Shown here piece after piece: positions 9,201 to 17,372 of a DNA stretch of 64,000 nt (its first letter is position 1; each line of letters opens with the position of its first letter). Made by a program: the position numbers and the translations under genes. Source of the DNA: Sphaerospermopsis kisseleviana NIES-73 (GTDB lineage Bacteria; Cyanobacteriota; Cyanobacteriia; Cyanobacteriales; Nostocaceae); assembly GCF_002368075.1 (NCBI RefSeq), contig NZ_AP018314.1:2368596-2432595 (forward strand), written 5' to 3'. The notes under the pieces are model-generated. The model saw nothing but the letters and a program-made list of their open reading frames with translations. It was not told where the DNA came from and did no database searches.

Positions 9201-12200
9201 TGATAATGATTCTTTACCCACAATCACAGTCGTAGCCACAGATGCAAATGCCGCTGAAACCTTACTAGGAACTACCCCCAATCCTGGACAATTCACTTTA
9301 ACCCGCACTGGTCCAATCACCAGTAGCTTAACGGTTAACGTCAGTTTGACCGGAACAGCCACCAATGGCACGGATTACACAACCATTCCGACTACTGTTA
9401 CCTTTGCCGCAGGTTCTAGCACAGCCTTAGTCAACCTGAACGTTACTGATGACACCCTTGTCGAAGGAGCAGAAACTGCCATCCTCACCGTCACATCAGG
9501 AACAGGCTACACCGTCGGCACATCAGCTAGTGCCACAGTCAATATTGCTGATAATGATTTACCGACAATCACAGTCGTAGCCACAGATGCAAATGCCGCT
9601 GAAACCTTACTAGGAACTACCCCCAATCCTGGACAATTCACTTTGACCCGCACAGGTCCAACCACCAGCAGCTTAACAGTTAACGTTGCCTTGACCGGAA
9701 CAGCCACCAATGGCACGGATTACACAACCATTCCGACTACTGTTACCTTTGCCGCAGGTTCTAGCACAGCCTTAGTCAACCTGAACGTTACTGATGACAC
9801 CCTTGTCGAAGGAGCAGAAACTGCCATCCTCACCGTTACATCAGGAACAGGCTACACCGTCGGCACATCAGCTAGTGCCACAGTCAATATTGCTGATAAT
9901 GATCTACCCAGTATTAACCTGAGTGCTAACCAAACGGTAGTCGAAGGCAACACCAGTCCCCAAAATGTCACTTACACTGTGACTCTTTCCAGCGCCAGCA
10001 CTGAAACGGTTACTGTTCAATATGCCACTGTTGGTAATACGGCTATAGCAGGGTCAGACTATACTACCACTAGCGGAACTTTAACTTTTGCTCCTGGTGT
10101 TACCAGTCAAGTCATCAATATTCCCATTCTCAATGATGACCTTAACGAAGCAGATGAAACCTTTACTCTCACCCTGTCTTCTCCCACTAATGCCAACTTG
10201 GGTACAACCACAACTGTAACTACAACCATCACCGATACCCTCACGGCTGATGTTACTACCACCCTACCAGCGGGGGTAGAAAACCTCACCCTGACAGGAA
10301 CAGCAGCGATTAACGGTACTGGTAATGCTGGTAATAACGTCCTCACGGGTAACAGTGCTAATAATAGTCTTACTGGTGGAGCAGGTAACGACACTCTTAA
10401 TGGTGGTGCTGGTATTGATGCCTTAATTGGTGGTTTAGGTGATGACGCTTACATTGTTGATAGCAATACTGACATCATTACCGAAAACGCTAACGAAGGT
10501 ACAGATACCATTCAATCCAGTGTCACCTTTAGTATTAGTGCCATAACCAACATCGAAAATCTGACACTAACAGGAACAGCAGCGATTAACGGTACTGGTA
10601 ATGCTGGTAATAACGTCCTCACTGGTAACAGTGCTAATAATACTCTTAATGCTGGGGCAGGTAACGACACCCTTGATGGTGGTGCGGGTATTGATGCCTT
10701 AATTGGTGGTTTAGGTAATGACGTTTACATTGTTGATAGTGCAACTGACATCATCACCGAAAATGCAGGGGGTGGTACAGATACTATTCAATCTAGTGTC
10801 ACTTTTAATATTGTCACCAGAACCAATATCGAAAACCTGACACTAACAGGAGCAGCAGCAATTAACGGTACTGGTAATGCTGGTAATAACGTCCTCATCG
10901 GTAACAGTGCTAATAACATCCTCAATGGTGGAGCAGGTAACGACACTCTTGATGGTGGTGCGGGTATTGATACCTTAATTGGTGGTTTAGGTAATGACGT
11001 TTACAGTGTTGATAGCACCACTGACATCATCACCGAAAATGCAGGGGGTGGCACGGATACCATTCAATCTAGTGTCACATTCAGTATAGCCACCCTAACC
11101 AACATCGAAAACCTGACACTAACAGGAACAGATGCAATTAACGGTACTGGTAACGCTGGTAATAACGTCATCACAGGTAACAGTGCTAATAATAGCCTTG
11201 ATGGTGCGGCTGGTATTGATACCTTAATTGGTGGTGATGGTAATGATACTTACTATGTTGACAATACTGGTGACACCATTACCGAAAATGCCAACCAAGG
11301 CACGGATACTGTTTACAGCACTACTAACTATACTCTGTCTGCAAATATCGAAGACCTCACCCTGACAGGAAGCGACGCGATTAACGGTACTGGTAACGCT
11401 GGTAATAACGTCATTACGGGTAGTAGTGCTGATAATACCCTTGACGGTGCATCAGGTAATGACACTCTCAATGGTGGTGCTGGTATTGATACCTTAATTG
11501 GTGGGTTGGGTGATGACGCTTACATTGTAGATACGACAACTGATACCATTACCGAAAATGCCAACGAAGGAACAGATACTATTTCTACCAGTGTCACCTA
11601 TAGTCTTGCGGCTCTTGCTAACGTCGAAAATTTGACACTAGGAGGAACAGAAGCAATTAACGGCACAGGTAATGCCGCTAATAACGTCCTCACAGGTAAC
11701 GCTGCTGATAATACCCTTGACGGTGCATCAGGTAATGACACCTTGGATGGGGGTGGGGGTATTGATATCTTAATTGGTGGTTTAGGTAATGATACTTACT
11801 ATGTTGACACTACTGATGACACCATTACCGAAAATGCCAACGAAGGCACGGATACTGTTTACACCACCACTGACTATGCTCTGTTGGAAAATTTGGAAAA
11901 CCTCACCCTGACAGGAACAGCAGCCAATGGTACTGGGAATGATGGTAATAACGTCATCACAGGTAACGAACTCGATAATATCCTTGATGGTGGGGCTGGG
12001 ATTGATACCTTAATTGGTGGTGATGGTAATGATACTTACTACGTTGATGATAGCAGTGATATCATTACAGAAAATGCCAACGAAGGCACGGATACGGTTT
12101 ACAGCACTACTAACTATACTCTATCTGCAAATATCGAAAATCTGACACTGACAGGAACAGCAGCAATTAACGGTACTGGTAATGCTGGTAATAACGTCAT

Positions 12201-12915
12201 CACAGGTAACGAACTCGATAATATCCTTGATGGTGGGGCTGGGATTGATACCTTAATTGGTGGTGATGGTAATGATACTTACTACGTTGATAATAGCAGT
12301 GATATCATTACAGAAAATGCCAACGAAGGCACGGATACGGTTTACAGCACCACTAACTATACTCTATCTGCAAATATCGAAAACCTGACACTAACAGGAA
12401 CAGCAGCCAACGGTACTGGTAATGCTGGTAATAATACTCTTACTGGCAACACAGGTAATAATATCCTGACTGGTAACACAGGTAATAATATCCTTGTTGG
12501 TGGTGATGGTAATGACTTGCTGACTGGGGGAACTGGAAAAGATACTCTCACCGGAGGAGTGGGAGTTGATCGTTTTGACTACCGCAACTTAGCTGATTCT
12601 GTCTTCAACAACAACAGCTTTGATGTGATTACCGACTTCAATGCTACTGCTGATCGATTCGTCGTTACCACTGCACGTTCGGCATTCAATAATGTGGGAT
12701 CTGTAGCTACTCTTGATGCTGCTGGTATTGCTGCTCTGTTAAATACCATTACTTTTACAGCTAACTCTGCTGCTCAATTCTCCTTTGGTAGTCGTACTTT
12801 TGTGGCTATTAATAATGCTACAGCCGGCTTTAGTGCTACTGCTGATGCCATTGTTGAGTTGACAGATTTTACAGGTACTTTGGGACTGAATAACTTTACC
12901 ACTACCTTAGTCTAG
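6235..12915 (+). CDS. Giant S8 subtilisin-like protease with DUF4347, P domain, Calx-beta and calcium-binding repeats
   Basis: A 2226-residue modular protein, probably secreted by a type I system: it has no signal peptide but does have C-terminal glycine/aspartate repeats. In order: DUF4347 (about 8-165), a protease propeptide (about 185-255) and a subtilase domain with Asp308 (LDTGVD), His363 (GHGTHV), oxyanion Asn455 and Ser523 (GTSMASPHVAG). Then come a Calx-beta unit (about 585-710), a P-type proprotein-convertase domain (about 720-880) and further Calx-beta units (about 885-1335). Nine repeats of about 75-95 residues follow, with NLTLTGTAAINGTGN and GGAGNDTLDGG blocks. The end is a bluetail-like domain with VDRFDYR and SRTFVAINN. 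All catalytic residues are intact, so an active extracellular protease is expected; its substrate is unknown. Confidence 0.92.
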   Translation: MAESTKSVVFIDPNVADYQNIVNSVKPGTLLFLLDGNRDGIQQITQNLSGLRDIDSLQIISQGAEGSLSLGSTVLNSANLSSYTSQLQQWGQSLTATGDILLYGSNVAQGLAGKTFVQQISQLTGADVAASDDLTGNTASGGDWVLEYTTGLIEASPALEIAPIISNGNSQDTVGKYTPNPPAYASNKLIVKFKDGINTTQANEIKNTLGVAKTETIKLTGAQIWTLSGKTSVETALATHKNNPIFQYIEPDYIVTKAVTFPNDPSFNQLWGLHNTGQSGGTPDADIDAPEAWDIQTGNPNLVIGVLDTGVDYNHPDLVGNIWTNPGEIANDGIDNDNNGYIDDIRGWDFAYNDNNPSDVDGHGTHVSGTIAGKGNNGVGVTGVAWNAKIMPLKFLDDTGSGSTSNAILAINYATAKGVKITNNSWGGGGYSQALYDAINTAGQQGALFIAAAGNSSANADINPMYPAAYNLANIISVASTTNTDSLSSFSNYGLTSVDLGAPGSAIYSTLPNNSYGTLSGTSMASPHVAGAAALVWSQNPTWTAQQVKNTLMNTGDSIAALAGKTVSGKRLNVFNALAAANLPSVTVSVSPATVQEDGATNLVYTFTRTNLNLSSPLTVNFGASGIANAAPVGSDPADYNVLTGSAVTFNPTTKLGTVTFAANATTATVVVDPIADTLAEIQNETVNITVNSGTGYIGGSPGAATGTIVSEETLPIFTNPNNITIPSSGAGNPYPSIINVSGLTGNITSLKVTLTNLSHTWSDDIDVLLVSPTGAKAILMSDVGGSNDLANVTLTFDPTATANLPDSSQITSGSYKPTNFQSGDLFNSPAPVGPYGTDFSVFNNTNPNGNWSLYVMDDEGSDSGSIAGGWSLLIGTSTTPTLPVITVVANDSSAGEPANPGQYTLTRTGLTTSSLTVNVALTGTATNGTDYTTIPTTVTFAAGSSTALVNLNVTDDTLVEGAETAILTVTSGTGYTVGTSASATVNIADNDSLPTITVVATDANAAETLLGTTPNPGQFTLTRTGPITSSLTVNVSLTGTATNGTDYTTIPTTVTFAAGSSTALVNLNVTDDTLVEGAETAILTVTSGTGYTVGTSASATVNIADNDLPTITVVATDANAAETLLGTTPNPGQFTLTRTGPTTSSLTVNVALTGTATNGTDYTTIPTTVTFAAGSSTALVNLNVTDDTLVEGAETAILTVTSGTGYTVGTSASATVNIADNDLPSINLSANQTVVEGNTSPQNVTYTVTLSSASTETVTVQYATVGNTAIAGSDYTTTSGTLTFAPGVTSQVINIPILNDDLNEADETFTLTLSSPTNANLGTTTTVTTTITDTLTADVTTTLPAGVENLTLTGTAAINGTGNAGNNVLTGNSANNSLTGGAGNDTLNGGAGIDALIGGLGDDAYIVDSNTDIITENANEGTDTIQSSVTFSISAITNIENLTLTGTAAINGTGNAGNNVLTGNSANNTLNAGAGNDTLDGGAGIDALIGGLGNDVYIVDSATDIITENAGGGTDTIQSSVTFNIVTRTNIENLTLTGAAAINGTGNAGNNVLIGNSANNILNGGAGNDTLDGGAGIDTLIGGLGNDVYSVDSTTDIITENAGGGTDTIQSSVTFSIATLTNIENLTLTGTDAINGTGNAGNNVITGNSANNSLDGAAGIDTLIGGDGNDTYYVDNTGDTITENANQGTDTVYSTTNYTLSANIEDLTLTGSDAINGTGNAGNNVITGSSADNTLDGASGNDTLNGGAGIDTLIGGLGDDAYIVDTTTDTITENANEGTDTISTSVTYSLAALANVENLTLGGTEAINGTGNAANNVLTGNAADNTLDGASGNDTLDGGGGIDILIGGLGNDTYYVDTTDDTITENANEGTDTVYTTTDYALLENLENLTLTGTAANGTGNDGNNVITGNELDNILDGGAGIDTLIGGDGNDTYYVDDSSDIITENANEGTDTVYSTTNYTLSANIENLTLTGTAAINGTGNAGNNVITGNELDNILDGGAGIDTLIGGDGNDTYYVDNSSDIITENANEGTDTVYSTTNYTLSANIENLTLTGTAANGTGNAGNNTLTGNTGNNILTGNTGNNILVGGDGNDLLTGGTGKDTLTGGVGVDRFDYRNLADSVFNNNSFDVITDFNATADRFVVTTARSAFNNVGSVATLDAAGIAALLNTITFTANSAAQFSFGSRTFVAINNATAGFSATADAIVELTDFTGTLGLNNFTTTLV
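8970..9905. repeat. Near-identical tandem Calx-beta coding repeats
   Basis: Three consecutive units inside the giant protease gene repeat with a spacing of about 351 and 345 bp, for example at 9002, 9353 and 9698. They are almost identical at nucleotide level, including synonymous sites, which indicates recent duplication or gene conversion rather than old homology. Confidence 0.9.
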
Positions 12916-12943
12916 TTCTTGGTAGCTTTTAGGTAACCCAGAT

Positions 12944-12973
12944 TGTAGAGATGTTTCATGAAATGTCTCTACA
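12944..12973 (+). terminator. Hairpin after the giant protease gene
   Basis: TGTAGAGA and TCTCTACA arms close a near-perfect 30-bp inverted repeat whose few mismatches are G-T type. It lies 28 bp past the stop codon at the place of a transcription terminator. There is no long T-tract, only TGTTTTGT after the stem. Confidence 0.6.
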
Positions 12974-13012
12974 TCTGTTTTGTAATTGATGCAATATGTA
13001 GGGGTTGCTGAA

Positions 13013-13064
13013 AGTAAATTTATTCAGAAGAATTTTAAATATTTAATGAAGGATAAATAGGAAA
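13013..13064. repeat. 52-bp perfect direct repeat, copy 2
   Basis: Identical to 4185-4236, in the same orientation. It follows the giant protease gene. Confidence 0.9.
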
Positions 13065-13255
13065 TAAGTACCCAAGCAAAATTAATTTAACATATTGATT
13101 GAAAACCAAAATGCCTGTATTCCTTACCTGTTCCCTGTTCCCTCTCCTAACTATAAAATTTATTTTGCACGACTGCTTATATTAAGTATGAAAAATATTC
13201 AGGACGATAAGTAATCTAACTTTAAATAAACATTAAATAGCCAATTTTTAATGAA

Positions 13256-13387
13256 CCTACTTTTTTCTTGGAATTTATTGAACGTCGTTCTCAAGCTGCT
13301 GGTTTTGGTGAAGGTAATTTTCGCGCTTTATTTACTGCTATGGAAAGCGAACAAATTAAACGGGGGTTTGTAAAAGGTGACTGGTGA
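13256..13387 (+). pseudogene. C-terminal remnant of 4-hydroxyphenylpyruvate dioxygenase
   Basis: About 43 codons read PTFFLEFIERR, then GFGEGNFRALF and SEQIKRGFVK. This matches the conserved C-terminal helix region of 4-hydroxyphenylpyruvate dioxygenase (the GFGxGNFxALF motif), an enzyme of tyrosine breakdown and plastoquinone/tocopherol precursor supply. No matching reading frame precedes it, so the bulk of the gene is missing. The reading frame ends in a GGTGACT heptamer repeat that supplies the stop (GDW-stop). A functional copy may exist elsewhere. Confidence 0.75.
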
Positions 13388-13410
13388 CTGGTGACTGGTG
13401 ACTGGTGACA
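13376..13410. repeat. GGTGACT heptamer repeat
   Basis: About five tandem GGTGACT units, overlapping the end of the dioxygenase remnant and giving it a stop codon. Confidence 0.9.
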
Positions 13411-13534
13411 GTAAGAAGGAAATATCTCGTTATCTTGTTTATCTCGTTTATCTCGTTCCCAGTTTCTAACTGGGAATGTGATCAAAGAGGCTCTGTCTCT
13501 GTTATAACTTAGTTTCTCTCCTAAAAATAATAAC

Positions 13535-15082
13535 TTATTCAAAATAATCTCCACCAGAACCAAACTTCCAAGCATCTAGCCAACGATGATAATAATATTG
13601 TTGATCTGAAGGCAGATTTTTAATTATTGGTTCTAAGATAGAACTGAGGGAAAATAAAAGAGTAAATATAAATAAATTCCCATAATGTAATATCCAATCA
13701 AATAAACTTAATAAACCAACTTGAGGAATAATCTTGGACACCAAGACAGGATGAGAGAAACCTGTTTTTAACAAAGTTTGAGTTAAAGCAGAAAACTGAA
13801 CCACATCTTGTAAAAAAGGCTTTAAAACCGGATTTCCTAATTTTTCCATTTCTGCAAACACAGATGATAGAAGTTGGTTAATTTGCTGGGGAGGAATTTG
13901 TTGATTTACACCCACACTCATGGCTTTTTGAAATAACCAAGTTACACTCAAACTCGGTTGATATGGTTGCAAAAGTTTTAAAGATTGGGATGATAATTGA
14001 TTGGTTTTTAATGCTTCCTCAATACCAAAAGTTAACCGTTGTAAATGACGAATCATAGCACCAAAACCGCCAAAACTCAAAGGTGATTGATTTCCGCTAC
14101 TATCACCCACGGGTAAAATACGATCCCAAAGAGTTTGTAAAGGACTTTCGCGGTAACTGGGAAAGAAACCAAACAACGCCCGTTTAAAATTTAATTGACT
14201 AATTTCCACACCTTGATACTCTGGTAAAAGGCGAAAATATTCCTCAAATAAATCTTCTAAACTCAAGCGTTGGGGTGCTGCATCCATATAGGTAAATAAA
14301 TAAGTTGTTCTTCCATCCTTAGCGGGAAAAGCTTCCCAAAAATATTGACATTGATTTTGTAAAGGAGTGAAAGATAACAACAAATCTCCTGATTCATTTT
14401 TCGGAAAACCTTCTGCACAACTTCCCACCACTAAACAAAGTGCATCTGGTTTTTTCCCTTGACGTGCTTGTTTACTAATAGGTGAAAGATGTCCCATTGC
14501 ATCAAGTAATAATCTGGCTTTAAATTGGTTATTGACTATTACCCCATCGGGATGAACTACCACTTTATTAAAAGGAGTATTTTCAAATAAAATTCCTCCC
14601 ACCGATAGAAACCGATTTTTTAAAGTTGCGAGAAGATAAACAGGGTCAACACCAATATTTAAAACATCTTCTACCCAAACTTCTGTACCACCTGAAAAAC
14701 TCACTCGTGCGGGATTATATTCAGTGACAATAGTTGTTTCTAACTCTGTTTCTGTTAATAAGTCTAATTCTCTAAATACTGATAATTCTTTGCGAGAAAT
14801 ATTCCATTCCTGTTCTCTTCCTTGTAAAATTCCTCTCTCTAATAATGCTACCCGCACACCGCGCACAGCTAAAGCACAACCTATTAAAATTCCTAATGTT
14901 CCACCGCAGATTATTACATCCCAGTCTACAGAATTTAAAGGTGCGGAGTTTTGTTTAACTACTTCTGTGAATGTTTGGTTATCGCTTCGCAAAGATGTTA
15001 AAATTTGGTCGGTGCGCCGTAAACCATTTAATACATTTCCGGGAAGTTGAGAAAGAATTTCTTCTGTTAAAGTCATGATCAT
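13535..15082 (-). CDS. FAD-dependent oxidoreductase, CruA/CruP lycopene-cyclase-like
   Basis: A 515-residue flavoprotein. The FAD/NAD-binding motif is IICGGTLGILIGCALA (about residues 56-71) followed by the acidic end of beta2 (VALLERG). The second conserved block, GDSSGNQSPLSFGGFGA near residue 328, is characteristic of the CruA/CruP branch of lycopene-cyclase-like proteins. The N-terminal LPGNVLNGLRRTDQILTSLR block suggests the CruP type, found across oxygenic phototrophs and linked to carotenoid status under oxidative stress. A hydrophobic segment near residues 475-495 may attach it to membranes. The first two ATGs are two codons apart (MIMTLTEE); either may be used. The exact reaction is not provable from sequence. 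Confidence 0.8.
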   Translation of the reverse strand: MIMTLTEEILSQLPGNVLNGLRRTDQILTSLRSDNQTFTEVVKQNSAPLNSVDWDVIICGGTLGILIGCALAVRGVRVALLERGILQGREQEWNISRKELSVFRELDLLTETELETTIVTEYNPARVSFSGGTEVWVEDVLNIGVDPVYLLATLKNRFLSVGGILFENTPFNKVVVHPDGVIVNNQFKARLLLDAMGHLSPISKQARQGKKPDALCLVVGSCAEGFPKNESGDLLLSFTPLQNQCQYFWEAFPAKDGRTTYLFTYMDAAPQRLSLEDLFEEYFRLLPEYQGVEISQLNFKRALFGFFPSYRESPLQTLWDRILPVGDSSGNQSPLSFGGFGAMIRHLQRLTFGIEEALKTNQLSSQSLKLLQPYQPSLSVTWLFQKAMSVGVNQQIPPQQINQLLSSVFAEMEKLGNPVLKPFLQDVVQFSALTQTLLKTGFSHPVLVSKIIPQVGLLSLFDWILHYGNLFIFTLLFSLSSILEPIIKNLPSDQQYYYHRWLDAWKFGSGGDYFE

Positions 15083-15307
15083 TAATTTTGTTTGATTTAG
15101 GATTTTCAGGATTTTCAGGATTTTCAGGATGTTATTGAAAATAATATTATATATCTATTTTTTGGATAAATGAACCACGAAGAAGCGAAGGACACGAAGG
15201 GAAGATGTTTTGAGAGAGATTTTTTGTGTTTGCAGAAAACTGACAATCTCTTTTTCTTCTTTGCGTCTTTGCTTCTTAGCGTGAAATAAAATTACTTCAT
15301 GAATCCT

Positions 15308-15437
15308 GTACGGGGGAAGCCTTCGGGCAATCAATTATCAATTTTTTCCCAAGGCTATTTTCCTGTAAGGGCGAAGCATTCGGACGATAAATTATCAATT
15401 TTTATCACAGGCTATTTTCCGAATGCTTCGCCCCTAC
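15308..15437. repeat. MITE-like palindromic element, GCGAAGCATTCGG family (one full, one partial copy)
   Basis: A full hairpin unit at 15365-15437 has GGGCGAAGCATTCGG on the left and CCGAATGCTTCGCCC on the right. A decayed partial copy precedes it at 15308-15364. The same unit recurs at 37311-37383, and its arms are embedded in the 157-bp MITE of the nifD element. It carries no gene. The 15083-15307 stretch upstream holds GATTTTCAG repeats only. Confidence 0.8.
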
Positions 15438-15465
15438 TTCGCCCCTACTGACTCCTGAATTATTA

Positions 15466-16635
15466 CTAATTATTTATCCTTTTCCAATTCAATTCCCTGG
15501 TATTTTTATCCCAATGCCAGCGTATTAAATTAGCAGGTTGCTTGGGCGTAAGTGTGGGTAAATTGATGGCTTTTCTGGGTGCATCTGTAGCTAAGAAAAT
15601 GGCTGTTTCTACATCACAAATGCCCCATTTGACTAAGTTCTGTACTCCCTTGAATAAAGGAAAGGTTGTACCTGATAATGTCCCATCTGCTAATCTGGCT
15701 GTGCCGTTTTTAACGGTAATTTTGCGATCATCCCAAGGATATTCCCCATCTGGTAATCCTAACGGTGCTAGGGCATCACTGACAAGAAATAATCCTTTAC
15801 TCGCACGTAACAAAATTTCTAACATGATGGGGACTACGTGCTGTCCATCAGCGATAAAACTACTCATCACGTCGGGATTGTTCATTGCTGCACCTAATAA
15901 TCCCGGTTCGCGGTGATGTAATGGTGGCATGGCATTGAACGCATGAGTTACCATTGTTGCACCGGCTTTAAATGCTTGTTGTGCTTGTGCTGCTGTGGCT
16001 TGGGAATGTCCTAAACTAACGGTGATACCCAAGGAACGCAAATAGGGGATCACTTCCCCTGTGGGATCTAATTCTGGTGCTAAGGTGATAACTTTGACAA
16101 TTGAGGCATAATCACCTAATACCCGTTTGACTTCGTTCATTGTCAGGGGTAATAAATATTCTGCTGGATGTGCGCCTCGTTTACCGTAGTTTAAAAATGG
16201 TCCTTCGAGATGAACTCCCAGGATTTTTGCACCGGACTTTTGGCTATAGTTGGAAATGAGGGTGAGCGATCGCTGAATATTTTCTACAGAAGTTGTTACC
16301 AGTGTTGGTAAATATCCATCAACTCCTGCATCCCACAAATATTGTGATATTTCTTCTAACCGATGGATGTTTTTTCGCGTTAACTCAGGAAAAGCTAAAC
16401 CTAGTCCCCCATTTATTTGTAGATCAACTCCACCTAATGATATCCAATCTCCGGCAACATCCACAATCTGTAAATTTTCCGGTGTCTCTCGTTGACACAC
16501 TTTCCCCATTGGTAAAATCTCTTCAATTTTACCCTTTTTATTCACCCAAATCATCTGTAAACCTTGATAACCGGGTACTTTTGCATTGATAATATCAACG
16601 TTGGAAAGAATCGGGTTGAGTGTCGCGGTAGTCAT
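15466..16635 (-). CDS. nagA: N-acetylglucosamine-6-phosphate deacetylase
   Basis: A 389-residue amidohydrolase that deacetylates GlcNAc-6-phosphate to glucosamine-6-phosphate in cell-wall and amino-sugar recycling. Motifs: DLQINGGLGL near residue 71 (the family has D-x-QxNG), GVHLEGPFLN near 144 (metal-binding Glu), SLGHSQA near 212 and THAFNAMPPLHHREPG (metal His and substrate loop). LVSDALAPLGLPDG carries the catalytic Asp near residue 295. Length matches the family. It is a stand-alone gene, head to head with purE across 114 bp that are mostly short repeats. Confidence 0.93.
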   Translation of the reverse strand: MTTATLNPILSNVDIINAKVPGYQGLQMIWVNKKGKIEEILPMGKVCQRETPENLQIVDVAGDWISLGGVDLQINGGLGLAFPELTRKNIHRLEEISQYLWDAGVDGYLPTLVTTSVENIQRSLTLISNYSQKSGAKILGVHLEGPFLNYGKRGAHPAEYLLPLTMNEVKRVLGDYASIVKVITLAPELDPTGEVIPYLRSLGITVSLGHSQATAAQAQQAFKAGATMVTHAFNAMPPLHHREPGLLGAAMNNPDVMSSFIADGQHVVPIMLEILLRASKGLFLVSDALAPLGLPDGEYPWDDRKITVKNGTARLADGTLSGTTFPLFKGVQNLVKWGICDVETAIFLATDAPRKAINLPTLTPKQPANLIRWHWDKNTRELNWKRINN

Positions 16636-16685
16636 TACCCTGCCAAGATAAACCTAAACTTGATTGTAGATGGAAATATCCACAA

Positions 16686-16747
16686 TTCACCCAAAATCCA
16701 AAATCTAAAATCCAAAATCTAAAATCCAAAATCTAAAATCTAAAATT
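16686..16747. repeat. AAAATCCAAAATCT-type tandem repeat
   Basis: Degenerate heptamers AAAATCC and AAAATCT fill the nagA-purE intergenic region up to the purE start codon. A similar tract lies at 24682-24728. Confidence 0.85.
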
Positions 16748-16749
16748 CT

Positions 16750-17268
16750 ATGAGTCTTGAAGTTGGTATTATTATGGGCAGTGATTCGGACTTGCCTACT
16801 ATGAAGGATGCGATCGCTGTTTGTGAGGAATTTGGCATTGAATCCGAAGTAGCTATTGTATCTGCCCATCGTACCCCAGAACGGATGGTAGAATATGCCC
16901 AAACCGCCCACCAACGCGGTATTAAGGTGATTATCGCTGGTGCTGGTGGTGCTGCCCATCTGCCTGGTATGGTAGCATCTTTAACCCCCCTTCCTGTAAT
17001 TGGTGTTCCCGTCGCAACTCGTAATTTACAAGGTGTCGATTCTTTATATTCTATTGTGCAGATGCCAGCAGGTATTCCTGTCGCTACGGTAGCTATTGGC
17101 AATGCTAAAAATGCCGGACTCTTAGCAGTGCAAATACTCGCTACGCATCAACCAGAATTGTTAGCAAAAGTCCAAGCATATCGTCAAAGTTTATGTGATA
17201 TGGTGATGGACAAACAAAGTAAATTAGCAGAATTGGGTTATCAGCAGTATTTAGAACAGAGGTTTTAA
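16750..17268 (+). CDS. purE: N5-carboxyaminoimidazole ribonucleotide mutase
   Basis: A 172-residue PurE, class I, which converts N5-CAIR to CAIR in purine synthesis. Signature motifs are the N-terminal [12 protein letters not shown] (residues 8-19), SAHRTPERM near 39-47 with the catalytic His, and [14 protein letters not shown] near 66. [20 protein letters not shown] and [13 protein letters not shown] complete the octamer-forming core. Length is typical. It is monocistronic here, with a repeat tract abutting the start codon, so its promoter must lie within or before the repeats. Confidence 0.96.
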   Translation: MSLEVGIIMGSDSDLPTMKDAIAVCEEFGIESEVAIVSAHRTPERMVEYAQTAHQRGIKVIIAGAGGAAHLPGMVASLTPLPVIGVPVATRNLQGVDSLYSIVQMPAGIPVATVAIGNAKNAGLLAVQILATHQPELLAKVQAYRQSLCDMVMDKQSKLAELGYQQYLEQRF

Positions 17269-17328
17269 AAAAGAAAAGTTGTAAAAAAGAAAAGGCGATT
17301 GTTGTAAATCGCAGCTATACAAACAAAG

Positions 17329-17344
17329 TCCGCCTACGCGGACT
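17329..17344. terminator. Short hairpin between purE and the metalloprotease gene
   Basis: GTCCGC, CTAC loop, GCGGAC: six G/C-rich pairs located between two convergent genes. It could end transcription from either side, but it has no T-tract. Confidence 0.45.
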
Positions 17345-17372
17345 AGCAACATATAATATTCAAGGATATAAA

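Noticed and set aside
8796-12551. Several open frames on the minus strand inside the giant protease gene
   Set aside because: They repeat with the period of the coding repeats and have low-complexity Val/Pro/Leu sequences, as expected for antisense shadows.
13291-13575. 94-codon minus-strand frame
   Set aside because: It runs antisense to the dioxygenase remnant and through the heptamer array (repeated SPVTSHQ), so it is a repeat artefact.
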